A DNA stretch of 64,000 nt from Pseudobutyrivibrio ruminis AD2017 (lineage in GTDB: Bacteria; Bacillota; Clostridia; Lachnospirales; Lachnospiraceae). The stretch covers positions 154,041 to 218,040 of the forward strand of contig NZ_AUJQ01000007.1 in the NCBI RefSeq assembly GCF_000424305.1. The letters are read 5' to 3'. The notes below the pieces were generated by a model, which was given only the letters and a program-made list of their open reading frames with translations, searched no databases and was not told the DNA's origin. Both the position numbers and the translations under genes were made by a program. Shown in pieces: positions 38,140 to 48,190 of the stretch. How positions within the stretch are numbered: the stretch's first letter is position 1; each line of letters opens with the position of its first letter.

Positions 38140-39018
38140 ATGCATATAGAAAAACTGAAGTGCTACATAGATTTATATGAATGTCGAAATTTCACGGAAA
38201 CTGCAAAGAAGAATTTTATTTCTCAGGCGGCCTTAAGTCAGTTTATAAGCTCACTGGAGAAGCAGTTTGGGCTACAGTTTTTTGATAGAAACGTTACTCC
38301 AATACAGCCAACATCGGCGGGGACCACATTCTATGAGGAAAGCAAAATCCTTTATCAGCAGTATCTTATAGCAGTAGAGAGGATGGCTCGTGAAAAAGAG
38401 GATTCCATGCCACCTCTAAGAATTGCATATTCTTCTCCTGTAGATATTCAGACCTTAATCACTATCATTCCTTCCTTTAAGGAGAAATATCCAGATGTGG
38501 AGCTGCAGCTTAACAAGATTAATCTAGGTGAGGCGGCAGATTACATTAATAAGAGCTTATGTGATGTTGTAGTTTCTTTTTCTACAGAATTTATCGAAGC
38601 GGAAAACATCAAATACAAAATATTAAAAGAAGGCGAGTATTTAGCGATTGTTGGAAAAGGCCATGATTTATTTGATAAAGATTCAATTGCAATCAAGGAG
38701 CTTTACCAATATCCGCTTATAATGCTTAGCAAAGAAGTAATCGGCAGCATGTACGATAAAATGATAGAGAGAGCTAGAAGTGAAGGGTACGAGCCGATTA
38801 TAGAAAAGACTGTAGATAACGTGGAAACAGAAATGTTTTCTATAATTACAGAAGGCTTCATTGGGTTCTGCCCTGAAAGCCAGAATTTGGCTGAATATGG
38901 AGATGACATCAGGCTAATAGAGCTGGAAGATAGCCCTCATAGATATATCGTGGCTGCTGGATATTCAAAAACGAATACTAACAGGACACTGAAGGAATTC
39001 TTGAAGTTTATTTCTTAA
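38140..39018 (+). CDS. LysR-family transcriptional regulator
   Basis: 292 residues. The N-terminal winged HTH reads MHIEKLKCYIDLYECRNFTE then ISQAALSQFISSLE; the effector domain occupies residues 90-292. ATG 38140 follows GAGGAAAAG; an upstream in-frame GTG at 38116 lacks a ribosome site. The neighbour downstream, an NmrA-type reductase, has an inverted repeat over its promoter and is a candidate target. Confidence 0.85.
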   Translation: MHIEKLKCYIDLYECRNFTETAKKNFISQAALSQFISSLEKQFGLQFFDRNVTPIQPTSAGTTFYEESKILYQQYLIAVERMAREKEDSMPPLRIAYSSPVDIQTLITIIPSFKEKYPDVELQLNKINLGEAADYINKSLCDVVVSFSTEFIEAENIKYKILKEGEYLAIVGKGHDLFDKDSIAIKELYQYPLIMLSKEVIGSMYDKMIERARSEGYEPIIEKTVDNVETEMFSIITEGFIGFCPESQNLAEYGDDIRLIELEDSPHRYIVAAGYSKTNTNRTLKEFLKFIS

Positions 39019-39082
39019 TAGCAACCAATGGCGGACACACTAGTTAGGATAAGTTTTAGTTATACCCTATTGCTTTTTTGAA

Positions 39083-39127
39083 TTGGACGTTTGATAAAAA
39101 TTTAACTATCATGTAAACATAGTTAAA
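39083..39127 (+). promoter_or_regulatory. Promoter and operator-like inverted repeat before the NmrA-type gene
   Basis: TTGGAC (39083-39088) and TATCAT (39107-39112) are 18 bp apart. TTTAACTAT (39101-39109) and ATAGTTAAA (39119-39127) form a perfect 9-bp inverted repeat over the -10 box and transcript start. Confidence 0.6.
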
Positions 39128-39161
39128 AGATTAACAATTGGCTATGCCAAAAGGAGGAAAC

Positions 39162-40106
39162 ATGGGAAAATTATTATTAACAGGTGTTGACGGAAACTTA
39201 GGTTCAGAGGCAGCAAGAGTACTTTTAACTCTTGCAAACAAGGAAGACCTTATTTTTGTTGGATATAGCAAGGAAGCTCTTGATAAGTTTGCTGCACAGG
39301 GCGTTGAGACACGCCAGGCAAACTTTAACGAATATGAAGGCTTGGAAGAAGCTTTCGCAGGAGCAGAAAGATTAGCACTTATCTCTATGCCATTCGTAGG
39401 TGCAAAGAGACAGAACGCTCAGAAGAACGTTGTTGATGCTGCAAAGGCTGCTGGCGTTAAGCAGATTATTTACACATCACTTGTAAACGCTGGTGACGAA
39501 ACAAACCCTTCAGTAGAAAAGAAGGATCACATCTATACAGAAAACTACATCAAGGAAGTTGGTCTTGACTACATCTTCCTTCGCAACTCACAGTATGCAG
39601 AGGCTATGATTACAAACTACTTCACATATGTAAAGGGTGATGGTGTTTTAAAGAACAGCCAGGGCGATGGAAAGATGGCTTACATCTCTAGAAAGGATTG
39701 CGCTAAGGCAGTTGCTTACGCTCTTTACAGAGGTGCTGAGTACGACCACGCTACACTTGATATCAACGGACCAGAGCTTATGACAATCACAGAGTTCATC
39801 GAGATTGGAAATAAGGCTACTGGAAATCATGTTACATACAAGGAGCTTACAGACGAGGAAAACTACCAGGTATTCGATGCCATGGGAGTTCCAAGAACAA
39901 CTGATGGCGTATTCAAGAAGGGTTCAGAGGCTCCATTCTCATCTGATGGTATGGTTACATTTGCTCAGGCTATCCGCGAGGGCAAGATGGATGTATTCAC
40001 AGATGATTTCAAGAAGCTTACAGGTTCTGACCCAATGACAGTTCAGTACATGTTTGAGCACAGCGACGACTTCCAGATTGGTGAGCGTCATTCTAAGGAT
40101 GCATAA
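39162..40106 (+). CDS. NmrA-type NAD(P)-binding oxidoreductase (QorB-like)
   Basis: 314 residues. Atypical SDR with the nucleotide motif TGVDGNLGSEAARVLL and the NmrA-like AAKAAGVKQIIYTSLVNA. Close in layout to QorB NAD(P)H:quinone oxidoreductases. Codons are as strongly biased as in tuf and the ribosomal genes, suggesting high expression. ATG 39162 follows AAAGGAGG. A tuf-type terminator follows. The substrate may be a quinone or other electrophile. Confidence 0.8.
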   Translation: MGKLLLTGVDGNLGSEAARVLLTLANKEDLIFVGYSKEALDKFAAQGVETRQANFNEYEGLEEAFAGAERLALISMPFVGAKRQNAQKNVVDAAKAAGVKQIIYTSLVNAGDETNPSVEKKDHIYTENYIKEVGLDYIFLRNSQYAEAMITNYFTYVKGDGVLKNSQGDGKMAYISRKDCAKAVAYALYRGAEYDHATLDINGPELMTITEFIEIGNKATGNHVTYKELTDEENYQVFDAMGVPRTTDGVFKKGSEAPFSSDGMVTFAQAIREGKMDVFTDDFKKLTGSDPMTVQYMFEHSDDFQIGERHSKDA

Positions 40107-40130
40107 ATTTCATATTTGAATTATTTATTT

Positions 40131-40162
40131 GCCCTTCGAGGATTTCCTCGGAGGGCTTTTTT
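40131..40162 (+). terminator. Terminator identical to the tuf hairpin
   Basis: GCCCTTCGAGG (40131-40141)/CCTCGGAGGGC (40146-40156) plus six T. The hairpin and loop are identical to the tuf terminator at 29850. Confidence 0.9.
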
Positions 40163-40299
40163 ATATAAACAATGAAGCTTTGTATTTTTGTAAAAAAATA
40201 ATCATAAAATAACAAACAATTTTTAAAAATATCAGACAAAAACACATAAAAAACACAGTGTATATAGTACAATAAGAATAGTATGGGAAGGAGGACACA

Positions 40300-42294
40300 A
40301 TGGCAGGGGTGGAAAAAACTAAGCGAAGAGGTTCAATAAAATTTAATCTTCTTGTTATCATTATTCCAATAGTTGCATTTATGATGATAGCATTAGTGGC
40401 AATCTCATATCACATTTCTTCGAAGAGCTTAAGAAAAGAAGCGGAAGAATTATTAAAAACATCTATCAGAAGTCAGAAGAATGACATCGAAGCATGGATG
40501 AAAGATAATTTGGATTCCTTCAAAATTGTAAAAAATACTATAGAAAGCACTAATACTGATGAAGAAGGCTTAAAGTCGATTTTAGATGGTTCAGTTGGGT
40601 TCAATAGTACATTTGCAGATGGATTCTATATTGGAACAAGTGATGGAAGGTTGATTACTGGTGCTGGCTCAACAAAATCAGAGAGTAATGTTTTGACATC
40701 AAACTGGTACCAGGAAGGTTCAACAAGAATAAACATGGCCTATGGTGAACCATACGAAAATAGTAATGGGCAAAAAGTAATAAGTGCTACAGGTATGCTT
40801 CGAAATGTTGATGAGGGTATAAGTGTTATAGGAGCAGACGTAACACTAGATAGAATAAGTGTTATTGTAAACTCCAATGTTGAAATGGAGAATGCGGAAA
40901 CATTCCTTGTACAATCCACAACAGGAACAATTATAAGTAATAGAGATTCAACAAAGGTTGGAACAAATATATCCGATTATAGTTCAGACAAATTCTACAA
41001 GGGTGTTGCGGAAGCCATAAGCGCGTCTGATTTGTACACAAAAGAGATAAATGGAAACATGACAGCATTTTGTGAGGTTAATGGAACGGATTGGATACTG
41101 GTTTCCTTTGTACCATCAAATATAATCTTACGTGATGTAAAAACATTAGGTACCATACTAGCTATACTTGCAATAGCAGGAACATTGCTGTTGATAGTAT
41201 TAATTGAAAGAACAGTACATTTCTTGATTAAGCCTGTAAACACATTGTCAGGAGTAATCAATACTATGACAGATGGTGATTTCACAATGGAGGTTGAAGT
41301 TAAGGGAAATAATGAAATAACTTCAATGTCAGAGGGAATCAGAGATTTTGCTGGAACAATGCATGATCTGATAAGCAAGATTGGAAACATTGCTGTCAAT
41401 TTAAATAATCAGGCTGATGAAAGTAATGTTGTATCAAGAGAAATGTATGATGCTTCAAAGTTACAAGAAACATCAATGCAGGGATTAAATGAAACTGTTG
41501 ATGGATTGGCAAGCTCCATTAATGAAATCGCTAATAGCGCAACAACATTGGCAATGGTTGTAACAGATACCAGAACAAATGGAGAAAGCGTAAGTGAGCA
41601 GATGTCTGAAACGGTTACTGTTGCAAATAAGGGCCAGAAGGACATGGAAAAAGTAAGCGATGCAATGGGCAATATTATTTCATCCATTAATGAACTGCAG
41701 ACAGCAATTAATGATGTAGGTGTTGCCTCAAATGAGATTACAGAAATTGTAAAGCTGATTGGCAGCATTGCAGAGGAGACAAACTTACTATCATTGAATG
41801 CATCAATTGAAGCGGCAAGAGCTGGTGAAACAGGAAAAGGCTTTGCTGTTGTTGCCAATGAGATTGGTAAGTTGGCGCAGACAAGTACAAATTCTGTACA
41901 GCAGATAACAGAGCTTGTTTATGGAATAGACAATTTAGTAAAAGATGCTGAAAAGAAAGCAGAAGAAAGTGTTAAGAGCATTGATGAGAGTAGTGAATAT
42001 ATCAACAATGCTGTGGATACCTTCTCATTAATCTACCAGAATATACAGCAGACGAATGAAATGGTAGCTGATATGATTGAAAAGGTAGGTGAAGTAGATG
42101 CAGTTGCAACAGATGTAGCAGCAATTTCAGAAGAGCAGGCGGCAAGTGCAGATATCATCTTATCAACATCAGAAGAAATAGTTAAACAGTCAGCTAAACT
42201 GACAAATAACAGTGAGAAGGTAGCTAAGGAATCTGAAATGTTAGCATCAACTTCAGTGGAATTAGACAGACAAGTACATCAGTTTAAGATTTAA
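40300..42294 (+). CDS. Methyl-accepting chemotaxis protein with Cache sensor
   Basis: 664 residues. Membrane segment at about 20-42, an extracellular Cache domain (45-275), a second membrane segment (about 280-302), a HAMP domain and the cytosolic signalling hairpin with the conserved tip region [18 protein letters not shown] near residues 493-510. It passes ligand signals to CheA/CheW. It ends 14 bp before a sugar-binding lipoprotein, so the receptor may sense ligand-loaded binding protein. The ribosome site is GGAAGGAGG. Confidence 0.93.
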   Translation: MAGVEKTKRRGSIKFNLLVIIIPIVAFMMIALVAISYHISSKSLRKEAEELLKTSIRSQKNDIEAWMKDNLDSFKIVKNTIESTNTDEEGLKSILDGSVGFNSTFADGFYIGTSDGRLITGAGSTKSESNVLTSNWYQEGSTRINMAYGEPYENSNGQKVISATGMLRNVDEGISVIGADVTLDRISVIVNSNVEMENAETFLVQSTTGTIISNRDSTKVGTNISDYSSDKFYKGVAEAISASDLYTKEINGNMTAFCEVNGTDWILVSFVPSNIILRDVKTLGTILAILAIAGTLLLIVLIERTVHFLIKPVNTLSGVINTMTDGDFTMEVEVKGNNEITSMSEGIRDFAGTMHDLISKIGNIAVNLNNQADESNVVSREMYDASKLQETSMQGLNETVDGLASSINEIANSATTLAMVVTDTRTNGESVSEQMSETVTVANKGQKDMEKVSDAMGNIISSINELQTAINDVGVASNEITEIVKLIGSIAEETNLLSLNASIEAARAGETGKGFAVVANEIGKLAQTSTNSVQQITELVYGIDNLVKDAEKKAEESVKSIDESSEYINNAVDTFSLIYQNIQQTNEMVADMIEKVGEVDAVATDVAAISEEQAASADIILSTSEEIVKQSAKLTNNSEKVAKESEMLASTSVELDRQVHQFKI

Positions 42295-42308
42295 AGGAGT
42301 TAATCGAG

Positions 42309-43295
42309 ATGAGAAAGAAAATACTATCTATAATTTTATTAGTGACATTGTCTATCTCTGGTTGCGGATTATCTTCTTCAAAAGGATCTTCATCAACAGG
42401 GGGTAATGGTGTAAAGATATTGTTCACATATTCACAGGAAGAGGGAAACGCATTCAGAGACACATTAGCAGAAGGTGCTCAGGAATATGCATCAAGTGTT
42501 GGGGCAGTTGTAGACTGTGTATATCCAGAGAATTCTTTGGAAACGCAGATTGAGCAAATAAAGACGGCTAAGAGTCAAGGATATAGCGCAATAATGTGCA
42601 TACCGGAGGATGCATCAACAGCGAGACAGCTAGAAGCTGCAGCAGGGGATTTACCAATTATCTTTTGCAATAATGCACCAGATGCTTCCACACTAAAGGA
42701 AGATAAATATATTTATTGCGCATCGGATGAAGGGGTAGCAGGAAAGCTTCAGGCTGAATTTATATTAAACATGTTCTCGTCAAAAGATGAAATTAATGTA
42801 GTACTATTAAAAGGGCTTGATGGACACGCGGCGACAGTGGGAAGAACAAAAACATTAAAGGAAGACTTAAAGGCAAGTGGAAAAAAGATAAATTATGTTT
42901 TCGAGGATTTTGCAGATTTTGACACCAATACAGCTAGAGAAGATGTTAATTTTGTAATAAGCAAAGGAAAAAAATTCGATTTAATAGTGTGTAATAATGA
43001 TGCAATGGCTAGAGGCGCTATACAGGCATGTCAGGATAATAACATCAATCTAAAGGATATGCCAATATTAGGTGTAGATGCCACACAGGATGGTTGCCAA
43101 GCGATTTTGGACGGTGAAATGGTATTTACCGTTTACCAGCCAGCTGCTCCACAAGGTGCCGAGGCCGCAAAAGCAGCAATAGAATTAGCAAAGGGTGGAA
43201 CGATTAGCAATTTTGAATCGCTTTCAAGTGATAAATTGCATCTTTGGGTTCCATTCGAAAGTGTAGATTCATCAAATGCCAAGAACTACTTATAA
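42309..43295 (+). CDS. Periplasmic-binding-type sugar-binding lipoprotein (RbsB/Peripla_BP_4-like)
   Basis: 328 residues. Signal peptide with lipobox SISGC (lipid Cys19), a Ser/Gly linker, then a two-lobed type I binding fold with family segments CNNDAMARGAIQAC and MPILGVDATQDG. No permease or ATPase gene is adjacent; its only partner is the chemoreceptor upstream. It is probably a dedicated sensor or an orphan subunit of a transporter elsewhere. Confidence 0.85.
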   Translation: MRKKILSIILLVTLSISGCGLSSSKGSSSTGGNGVKILFTYSQEEGNAFRDTLAEGAQEYASSVGAVVDCVYPENSLETQIEQIKTAKSQGYSAIMCIPEDASTARQLEAAAGDLPIIFCNNAPDASTLKEDKYIYCASDEGVAGKLQAEFILNMFSSKDEINVVLLKGLDGHAATVGRTKTLKEDLKASGKKINYVFEDFADFDTNTAREDVNFVISKGKKFDLIVCNNDAMARGAIQACQDNNINLKDMPILGVDATQDGCQAILDGEMVFTVYQPAAPQGAEAAKAAIELAKGGTISNFESLSSDKLHLWVPFESVDSSNAKNYL

Positions 43296-43321
43296 ATTAA
43301 ACGACGATTAATGCTAAAGGT

Positions 43322-43353
43322 CCTCCGGGGATTATCCCGGAGGGCTTTTTTTT
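43322..43353 (+). terminator. Terminator after the sugar-binding protein
   Basis: CCTCCGGG (43322-43329)/CCCGGAGG (43336-43343) with eight T. It is related in layout to the tuf-type terminators. Confidence 0.88.
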
Positions 43354-43459
43354 ATGGTGAAGATTAGCTATGATATAAGGAAATAAGCGTTTCTCATTTT
43401 GTGTCCTGTCCCTAAAAGCACAATAATGATAGACTCCAAAGAAAAAAGGGAGAAATAAA

Positions 43460-44626
43460 ATGGACCAAATAAAGATTGGAAAGTTCCTTAGGGAGCTAAG
43501 AAATGAAAAGGGAATAACCCAGGAAAAGCTAGGAGAGATTTTAGGGGTAGCAGGAAGAACAGTTTCCAGATGGGAGACTGGGTTCAATCTGCCAGATATA
43601 TCGCTACTTGTAACTCTTGCTGATTTTTATGATGTTGATGTTAGAGAGATAATAGATGGTGAGCGCAAAAAAGAGCTTTCAGATAATGAAAAGACAGTGA
43701 CAGACGCAATGGCAGATTACGCTAATAATGAAAAAAGCAAAACGCTAGGCATTGTCCGCTTGGTAGGAATAATAGGTACGATTTTAATGCTGATAGTGTT
43801 TGTCATGCAGTGCAAAACCTATGAAGTAACAGTTTTTAATACTGTTTCACTTGTAGTATCATTGGCTGCTTTCTTGTCGATGTTTCATTTGACTCTTTAT
43901 GTAAATGGCCTGTTAGAGCAAATAGTTAAAAATAAAACTGTCACAAACACAATTAAGCTGGGGGCGCTGATTATTGTTTTTATATTTATCCGATATGCAG
44001 TTATGATATTGCTGATGCTTTTATATATTGTCATCAGCATGTTTGATGAAGCAGACAAACCTGTTAGTGGAATAGATAATAATGATAAAGCAGTGCTTGT
44101 TAGTGAAAATCATAGTGATTTGGATTCATATTTCAAGGTATTTCCAGATGATACAGCTAACATGGTAGAAGCAACTTATGTTTCAAAGCTTCCTTCCAAT
44201 TTAGTTGGAACTACAGGCTACACTATTTTGGAGGCGACATATTCTAAAGATGATTATGATGAGGAGCTTGAGCGTCTTTCAGATATATCGCTTACCATAG
44301 AAAATGATCGTGTAGATAGCGATGAAAAGATAACTCAGGATATCATGTATGATGAAAGCATGTATGCATATCCGGCTTACATTGCAGTAGACGGTAATTG
44401 TGGAACCTACGAATATGCACTTTTGGATGAAAGTAAGTGCAAGATTATTTATGTACTTGTTAAATACATTTCTGAAGCAGATATCGAAGAAATAAATGCA
44501 ATGGGGAATTATCTTAAGGCGGATACTGCTGAGTATGAAGAAGCAGGTATTGAGACCTGGAAAAAGTTTTCAATTTATTCATATCAATTTCCAGGAACTA
44601 AGGAATTGAGTGGATATGGAGAATAG
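43460..44626 (+). CDS. Membrane-bound XRE-family regulator
   Basis: 388 residues. Residues 1-65 form a Cro/CI HTH (LRNEKGITQEKLGEILGVAG then RTVSRWETG). Four hydrophobic segments lie between about 95 and 195, and residues 205-388 are a likely extracellular domain of unknown fold. This arrangement suggests a one-component regulator that senses outside signals. AAGGGAG lies upstream. The target is not evident. Confidence 0.75.
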   Translation: MDQIKIGKFLRELRNEKGITQEKLGEILGVAGRTVSRWETGFNLPDISLLVTLADFYDVDVREIIDGERKKELSDNEKTVTDAMADYANNEKSKTLGIVRLVGIIGTILMLIVFVMQCKTYEVTVFNTVSLVVSLAAFLSMFHLTLYVNGLLEQIVKNKTVTNTIKLGALIIVFIFIRYAVMILLMLLYIVISMFDEADKPVSGIDNNDKAVLVSENHSDLDSYFKVFPDDTANMVEATYVSKLPSNLVGTTGYTILEATYSKDDYDEELERLSDISLTIENDRVDSDEKITQDIMYDESMYAYPAYIAVDGNCGTYEYALLDESKCKIIYVLVKYISEADIEEINAMGNYLKADTAEYEEAGIETWKKFSIYSYQFPGTKELSGYGE

Positions 44627-44668
44627 ATTTTTTGTATGTAGTTAAGTGGCATGAATAAAGGGGGAACT

Positions 44669-46033
44669 ATGGGATTTAGAATTGAGCATGATTCAATGGG
44701 AGAAATCAAAGTTGCAGATGAGCATTTGTGGGGAGCGCAGACACAGCGCTCCCTGGAAAACTTTGCTATTGGAACGGAAACTATTCCTATGGAAGTGATT
44801 AATGCTTTTGCGGTGTTAAAATCAGCAGCGGCCACAGCAAATGCCAAGCTTGGAAAACTTGATGATACCAAAGCCAAGGCAATTGAGAGTGCCTGTAGCG
44901 ATATCTTAAATAATAAATATCCTGAGGAATTTCCGCTAAAGGTATGGCAGACAGGCTCAGGAACCCAATCTAATATGAATGTGAATGAGGTCATCGCCCA
45001 TATCGTAAAAGCGAATCATTCTGACATTGACATTCATCCTAATGATCACGTTAATATGTCTCAGTCCTCTAACGACACATTCCCATCAGCCATGAATATT
45101 GCGGCTGTGGTTATGATTCATGAGACACTAATTCCAGAAATAGATAAACTTATAGCCACCTTTAAGAGGCTAGAGGAAGAAAATAAAGATATAATAAAAA
45201 TCGGCCGCACCCATCTGCAGGATGCGGTGCCACTGCGTTTCAGCCAGGAAATATCAGGCTGGAGAGGCATGCTTGAAGAATCAAGAGTGCAGATTATCGA
45301 AGCTTCAAATCACCTACGCAAAATCGCAATAGGTGGTACAGCTGTAGGAACAGGGCTTAATTGTCCAGACGGCTTTGATAAGATGTGCTGCGAAGAAATA
45401 ACAAGACTGACAAAACAAACCTTTGAGCCAAGCGATAACAAATTTCATGCTCTCACATCCAAGGACGGATACGTGTACACCAGTGGCGCGCTGAAGGGGC
45501 TTGCCGCAAATCTTATGAAGATTGCAAATGATATCAGATGGCTGGCAAATGGCCCTAGATGTGGCTTAGGAGAAATCACCATCCCAGAAAACGAACCAGG
45601 CAGTTCTATCATGCCAGGCAAGGTTAATCCTACCCAGTGCGAGGCTATCACCATGATAGCCATTCAGGTTATGGGAAATGATACCACCATAGGCATCGGC
45701 GCATCCCAGGGAAACTTTGAGCTGAATGTATTCATGCCGGTACTAGCCTACAACATGATTCAATCAATCAGACTGCTTTCAGATGGAATCAATTCCTTCA
45801 ATAAAAACTGTGTATCGGGCATCAAGGCAAAGCGAGATAAGATGGAAAGCAACTTGAACAATTCCCTCATGCTGGTTACCTGCCTTAGCCCTGTTATAGG
45901 CTATGAGAATGCGGCAGCGTGCGCCCACAAGGCCTACGTGGAGGACAAGACATTAAAAGAGGCAGTTCTTGAGCTGGGATTTTTGTCCGAGAAGGAGTAT
46001 GATGAGACAGTAAGACCAGAGAAGATGATTTAA
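44669..46033 (+). CDS. fumC: Fumarate hydratase, class II
   Basis: 454 residues, family length. Converts fumarate and malate without an iron-sulfur cluster. The superfamily signature GSSIMPGKVNP is near residue 313, and GRTHLQDAVP and SQSSNDTFPSAMN are intact. ATG 44669 follows AAGGGGG. Malic enzyme starts 22 bp downstream, so fumarate to malate to pyruvate could run from one message. Confidence 0.94.
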   Translation: MGFRIEHDSMGEIKVADEHLWGAQTQRSLENFAIGTETIPMEVINAFAVLKSAAATANAKLGKLDDTKAKAIESACSDILNNKYPEEFPLKVWQTGSGTQSNMNVNEVIAHIVKANHSDIDIHPNDHVNMSQSSNDTFPSAMNIAAVVMIHETLIPEIDKLIATFKRLEEENKDIIKIGRTHLQDAVPLRFSQEISGWRGMLEESRVQIIEASNHLRKIAIGGTAVGTGLNCPDGFDKMCCEEITRLTKQTFEPSDNKFHALTSKDGYVYTSGALKGLAANLMKIANDIRWLANGPRCGLGEITIPENEPGSSIMPGKVNPTQCEAITMIAIQVMGNDTTIGIGASQGNFELNVFMPVLAYNMIQSIRLLSDGINSFNKNCVSGIKAKRDKMESNLNNSLMLVTCLSPVIGYENAAACAHKAYVEDKTLKEAVLELGFLSEKEYDETVRPEKMI

Positions 46034-46055
46034 CATATATAAAAGGAGAATAATC

Positions 46056-47228
46056 ATGGCAGATGTATCAAAGGAATCATTGAAACTTCATTATGATTTA
46101 AAGGGAAAGCTAGAGATTAAATCAAGAGCCAAGGTAGACAGTTCAGAAGCGTTAGCCCTTGCATATACACCAGGTGTTGCAGAGGCCTGCAAGGAGATTC
46201 AAAAGGATCCTGAAAAGGGCTGGGAGCTTACACGTCGCTGGAACACAGTAGCTGTTGTTACTGATGGAACAGCCATACTGGGACTTGGCGATATTGGCCC
46301 AGAGGCAGGAATGCCTGTAATGGAAGGCAAGTGCGTTCTATTCAAGGAATTTGGAGATGTAGATGCCATCCCTCTTTGCATTCGTTCCAAGGATGTAGAT
46401 GAAATTGTAAATACCATATCACTTCTGGCTGGTTCATTCGGAGGAATTAACCTGGAGGATATTGCAGCACCACGCTGCTTTGAAATAGAAAAGAAGCTAA
46501 AGGAAAAGTGCGATATTTTAGTATTCCATGACGACCAACATGGAACAGCTGTAGTTGTTGCAGCAGCCCTAATCAATGCTCTTAAGGTAACAGGCAAGAA
46601 GATGGGTGAAGTGAAAATCGTAATAAACGGGGCAGGTGCAGCAGGCTGTGCCATCGGAAAGCTCCTTGTTACAATGGGCTTTGGAAATGTTGTACTTTGC
46701 GATATCAATGGAATCATCTGTGATGGTGATGAAGGATTGAACCCAGGACAGGAGGAAATGTCTCGCATCACAAATAACAATCATGAGCACGGAAATTTAG
46801 CAGATGCTATGAAGGGCGCAGATGTATTTATCGGCGTATCTCGCGCAGGATTAGTATCGAAGGAAATGGTTGCCAGCATGAACAACGGAATCGTTTTTGC
46901 TATGGCAAACCCAGTGCCTGAGATTATGCCAGAGGACAGCAAGGCTGCAGGTGCGGCAGTAGTAGGCTCAGGTCGTTCAGATTTCCCAAATCAGATTAAC
47001 AATGTATTGGTTTTCCCAGGAATCTTCCGTGGAGCGCTAGATGTTAGGGCAACAGATATAAACGATGCTATGAAAGAGGCTGCAGCTTATGCAATTGCTG
47101 GGCTTGTTTCAGATGATGAGCTTAGCCCAGAATATGTAATCCCAAAGGCATTCGACCCAAGAGTAAAGGATGCCGTAGCAAACGCTACCGCTGAAGCAGC
47201 AAGACGTACCGGCGTGGCTAGAATATAA
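46056..47228 (+). CDS. NAD(P)-dependent malic enzyme
   Basis: 390 residues, the short bacterial form. Oxidises and decarboxylates malate to pyruvate. Segments LAYTPGVAEACKEI, DIGPEAGMPVMEGK, FHDDQHGTAVV and the nucleotide motif INGAGAAGCAIGKLL identify it. AAAGGAG upstream. Cofactor preference cannot be assigned with confidence. Confidence 0.93.
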   Translation: MADVSKESLKLHYDLKGKLEIKSRAKVDSSEALALAYTPGVAEACKEIQKDPEKGWELTRRWNTVAVVTDGTAILGLGDIGPEAGMPVMEGKCVLFKEFGDVDAIPLCIRSKDVDEIVNTISLLAGSFGGINLEDIAAPRCFEIEKKLKEKCDILVFHDDQHGTAVVVAAALINALKVTGKKMGEVKIVINGAGAAGCAIGKLLVTMGFGNVVLCDINGIICDGDEGLNPGQEEMSRITNNNHEHGNLADAMKGADVFIGVSRAGLVSKEMVASMNNGIVFAMANPVPEIMPEDSKAAGAAVVGSGRSDFPNQINNVLVFPGIFRGALDVRATDINDAMKEAAAYAIAGLVSDDELSPEYVIPKAFDPRVKDAVANATAEAARRTGVARI

Positions 47229-47235
47229 AAGACAT

Positions 47236-48078
47236 TTATCTATACAGCTTTCGATAATCCCTAGGCGAGTACCCAGTTATTTTATGAAAGGCGTTATTGA
47301 AGGCTGTAGTGGATTGGAAGCCTGCAAGAAAGGCACAGTCCGTAATAGATATGGATTTATCCATCAAAAGCTTTGCAGCAGCCTGCACCCTGATATTTGA
47401 AAGATAAGCAGGAAAGGACATGTTCATGTATCTTTTAAAAAGCTTAGACAGATAAAAGGTGCTAAGGCCCACATGGTCGGCAACATTCTTTTGGCTGATA
47501 TCGTCGGCCGAATTTTCGATTATATATGTGCAAGCAGCCTTAATGTAATTCCAACTAGTGTCTGGAGTTTCATCAGTGGAATTGTAATTGATGGTCGAAA
47601 GAACATGTTCGCTAATCTTAATCAAGATATTGTAAATACATAGCTTACATTTGGTCTCAGCAAGGGGATCAGAGGAGCTGTGTATTTTTTTTATCTCCAT
47701 AATGGAGTCAGCAATATAGCTGGTAACTTCGGGATATTTTTGAGCAGAGATATACTTGCAGTTGTACAAAAAACGGGAAATAGATACCAAATCCAGGTTG
47801 TTTTCAATGATAACAGCAGAAAACTGGGTAAACATTGCCCCGTCTGCAGGAATAGAAATAGTCTCGTGGATTTGCTGAGGCCATGCTAAAAGCACATCAC
47901 CTGCATTTAATTCAAATACTTCGTCATTTATTTTGTAGATACAGTTGTCCTTGAGGGCTACGGTAAATTCCGCAGCATTGTGCCAGTGGGCGTGGTAAGT
48001 GCCTGGGGCTGAAACATCTGTTACACTTACAGATGAAACGGTATCAAATTTGATAAATTCTTTTCCAAAATTCTCCAT
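47236..48078 (-). CDS. AraC-family transcriptional regulator
   Basis: About 280 residues from ATG 48078. N-terminal cupin-like sugar-binding domain (YHAHWHNAAEFTV, AGDVLLAWPQQIHE) and a C-terminal double HTH (VADHVGLSTFYLSKLFKRYM then AFLAGFQSTTAFNNAFHKIT). A TTG at 48105 could extend it by nine residues. There is no ribosome site before either; a -10-like TATCAT sits six bases from the ATG, so the mRNA may be leaderless. It is divergent from the MATE exporter, a likely target. Confidence 0.85.
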   Translation of the reverse strand: MENFGKEFIKFDTVSSVSVTDVSAPGTYHAHWHNAAEFTVALKDNCIYKINDEVFELNAGDVLLAWPQQIHETISIPADGAMFTQFSAVIIENNLDLVSISRFLYNCKYISAQKYPEVTSYIADSIMEIKKIHSSSDPLAETKCKLCIYNILIKISEHVLSTINYNSTDETPDTSWNYIKAACTYIIENSADDISQKNVADHVGLSTFYLSKLFKRYMNMSFPAYLSNIRVQAAAKLLMDKSISITDCAFLAGFQSTTAFNNAFHKITGYSPRDYRKLYR

Positions 48079-48190
48079 AAAAGTATGATAACAAAAATCG
48101 GGCAAAACTCAACAAATATGAAATTCTATTTGCAAATTGCAGGGCGTAAAATGTCAATTGCTTAGAAAAGTAATGTATAGAGGTGTTGAA

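Noticed and set aside
47680..47889. Plus-strand 69-codon frame within the AraC gene
   Set aside because: Antisense to the cupin domain of the regulator; no independent support.
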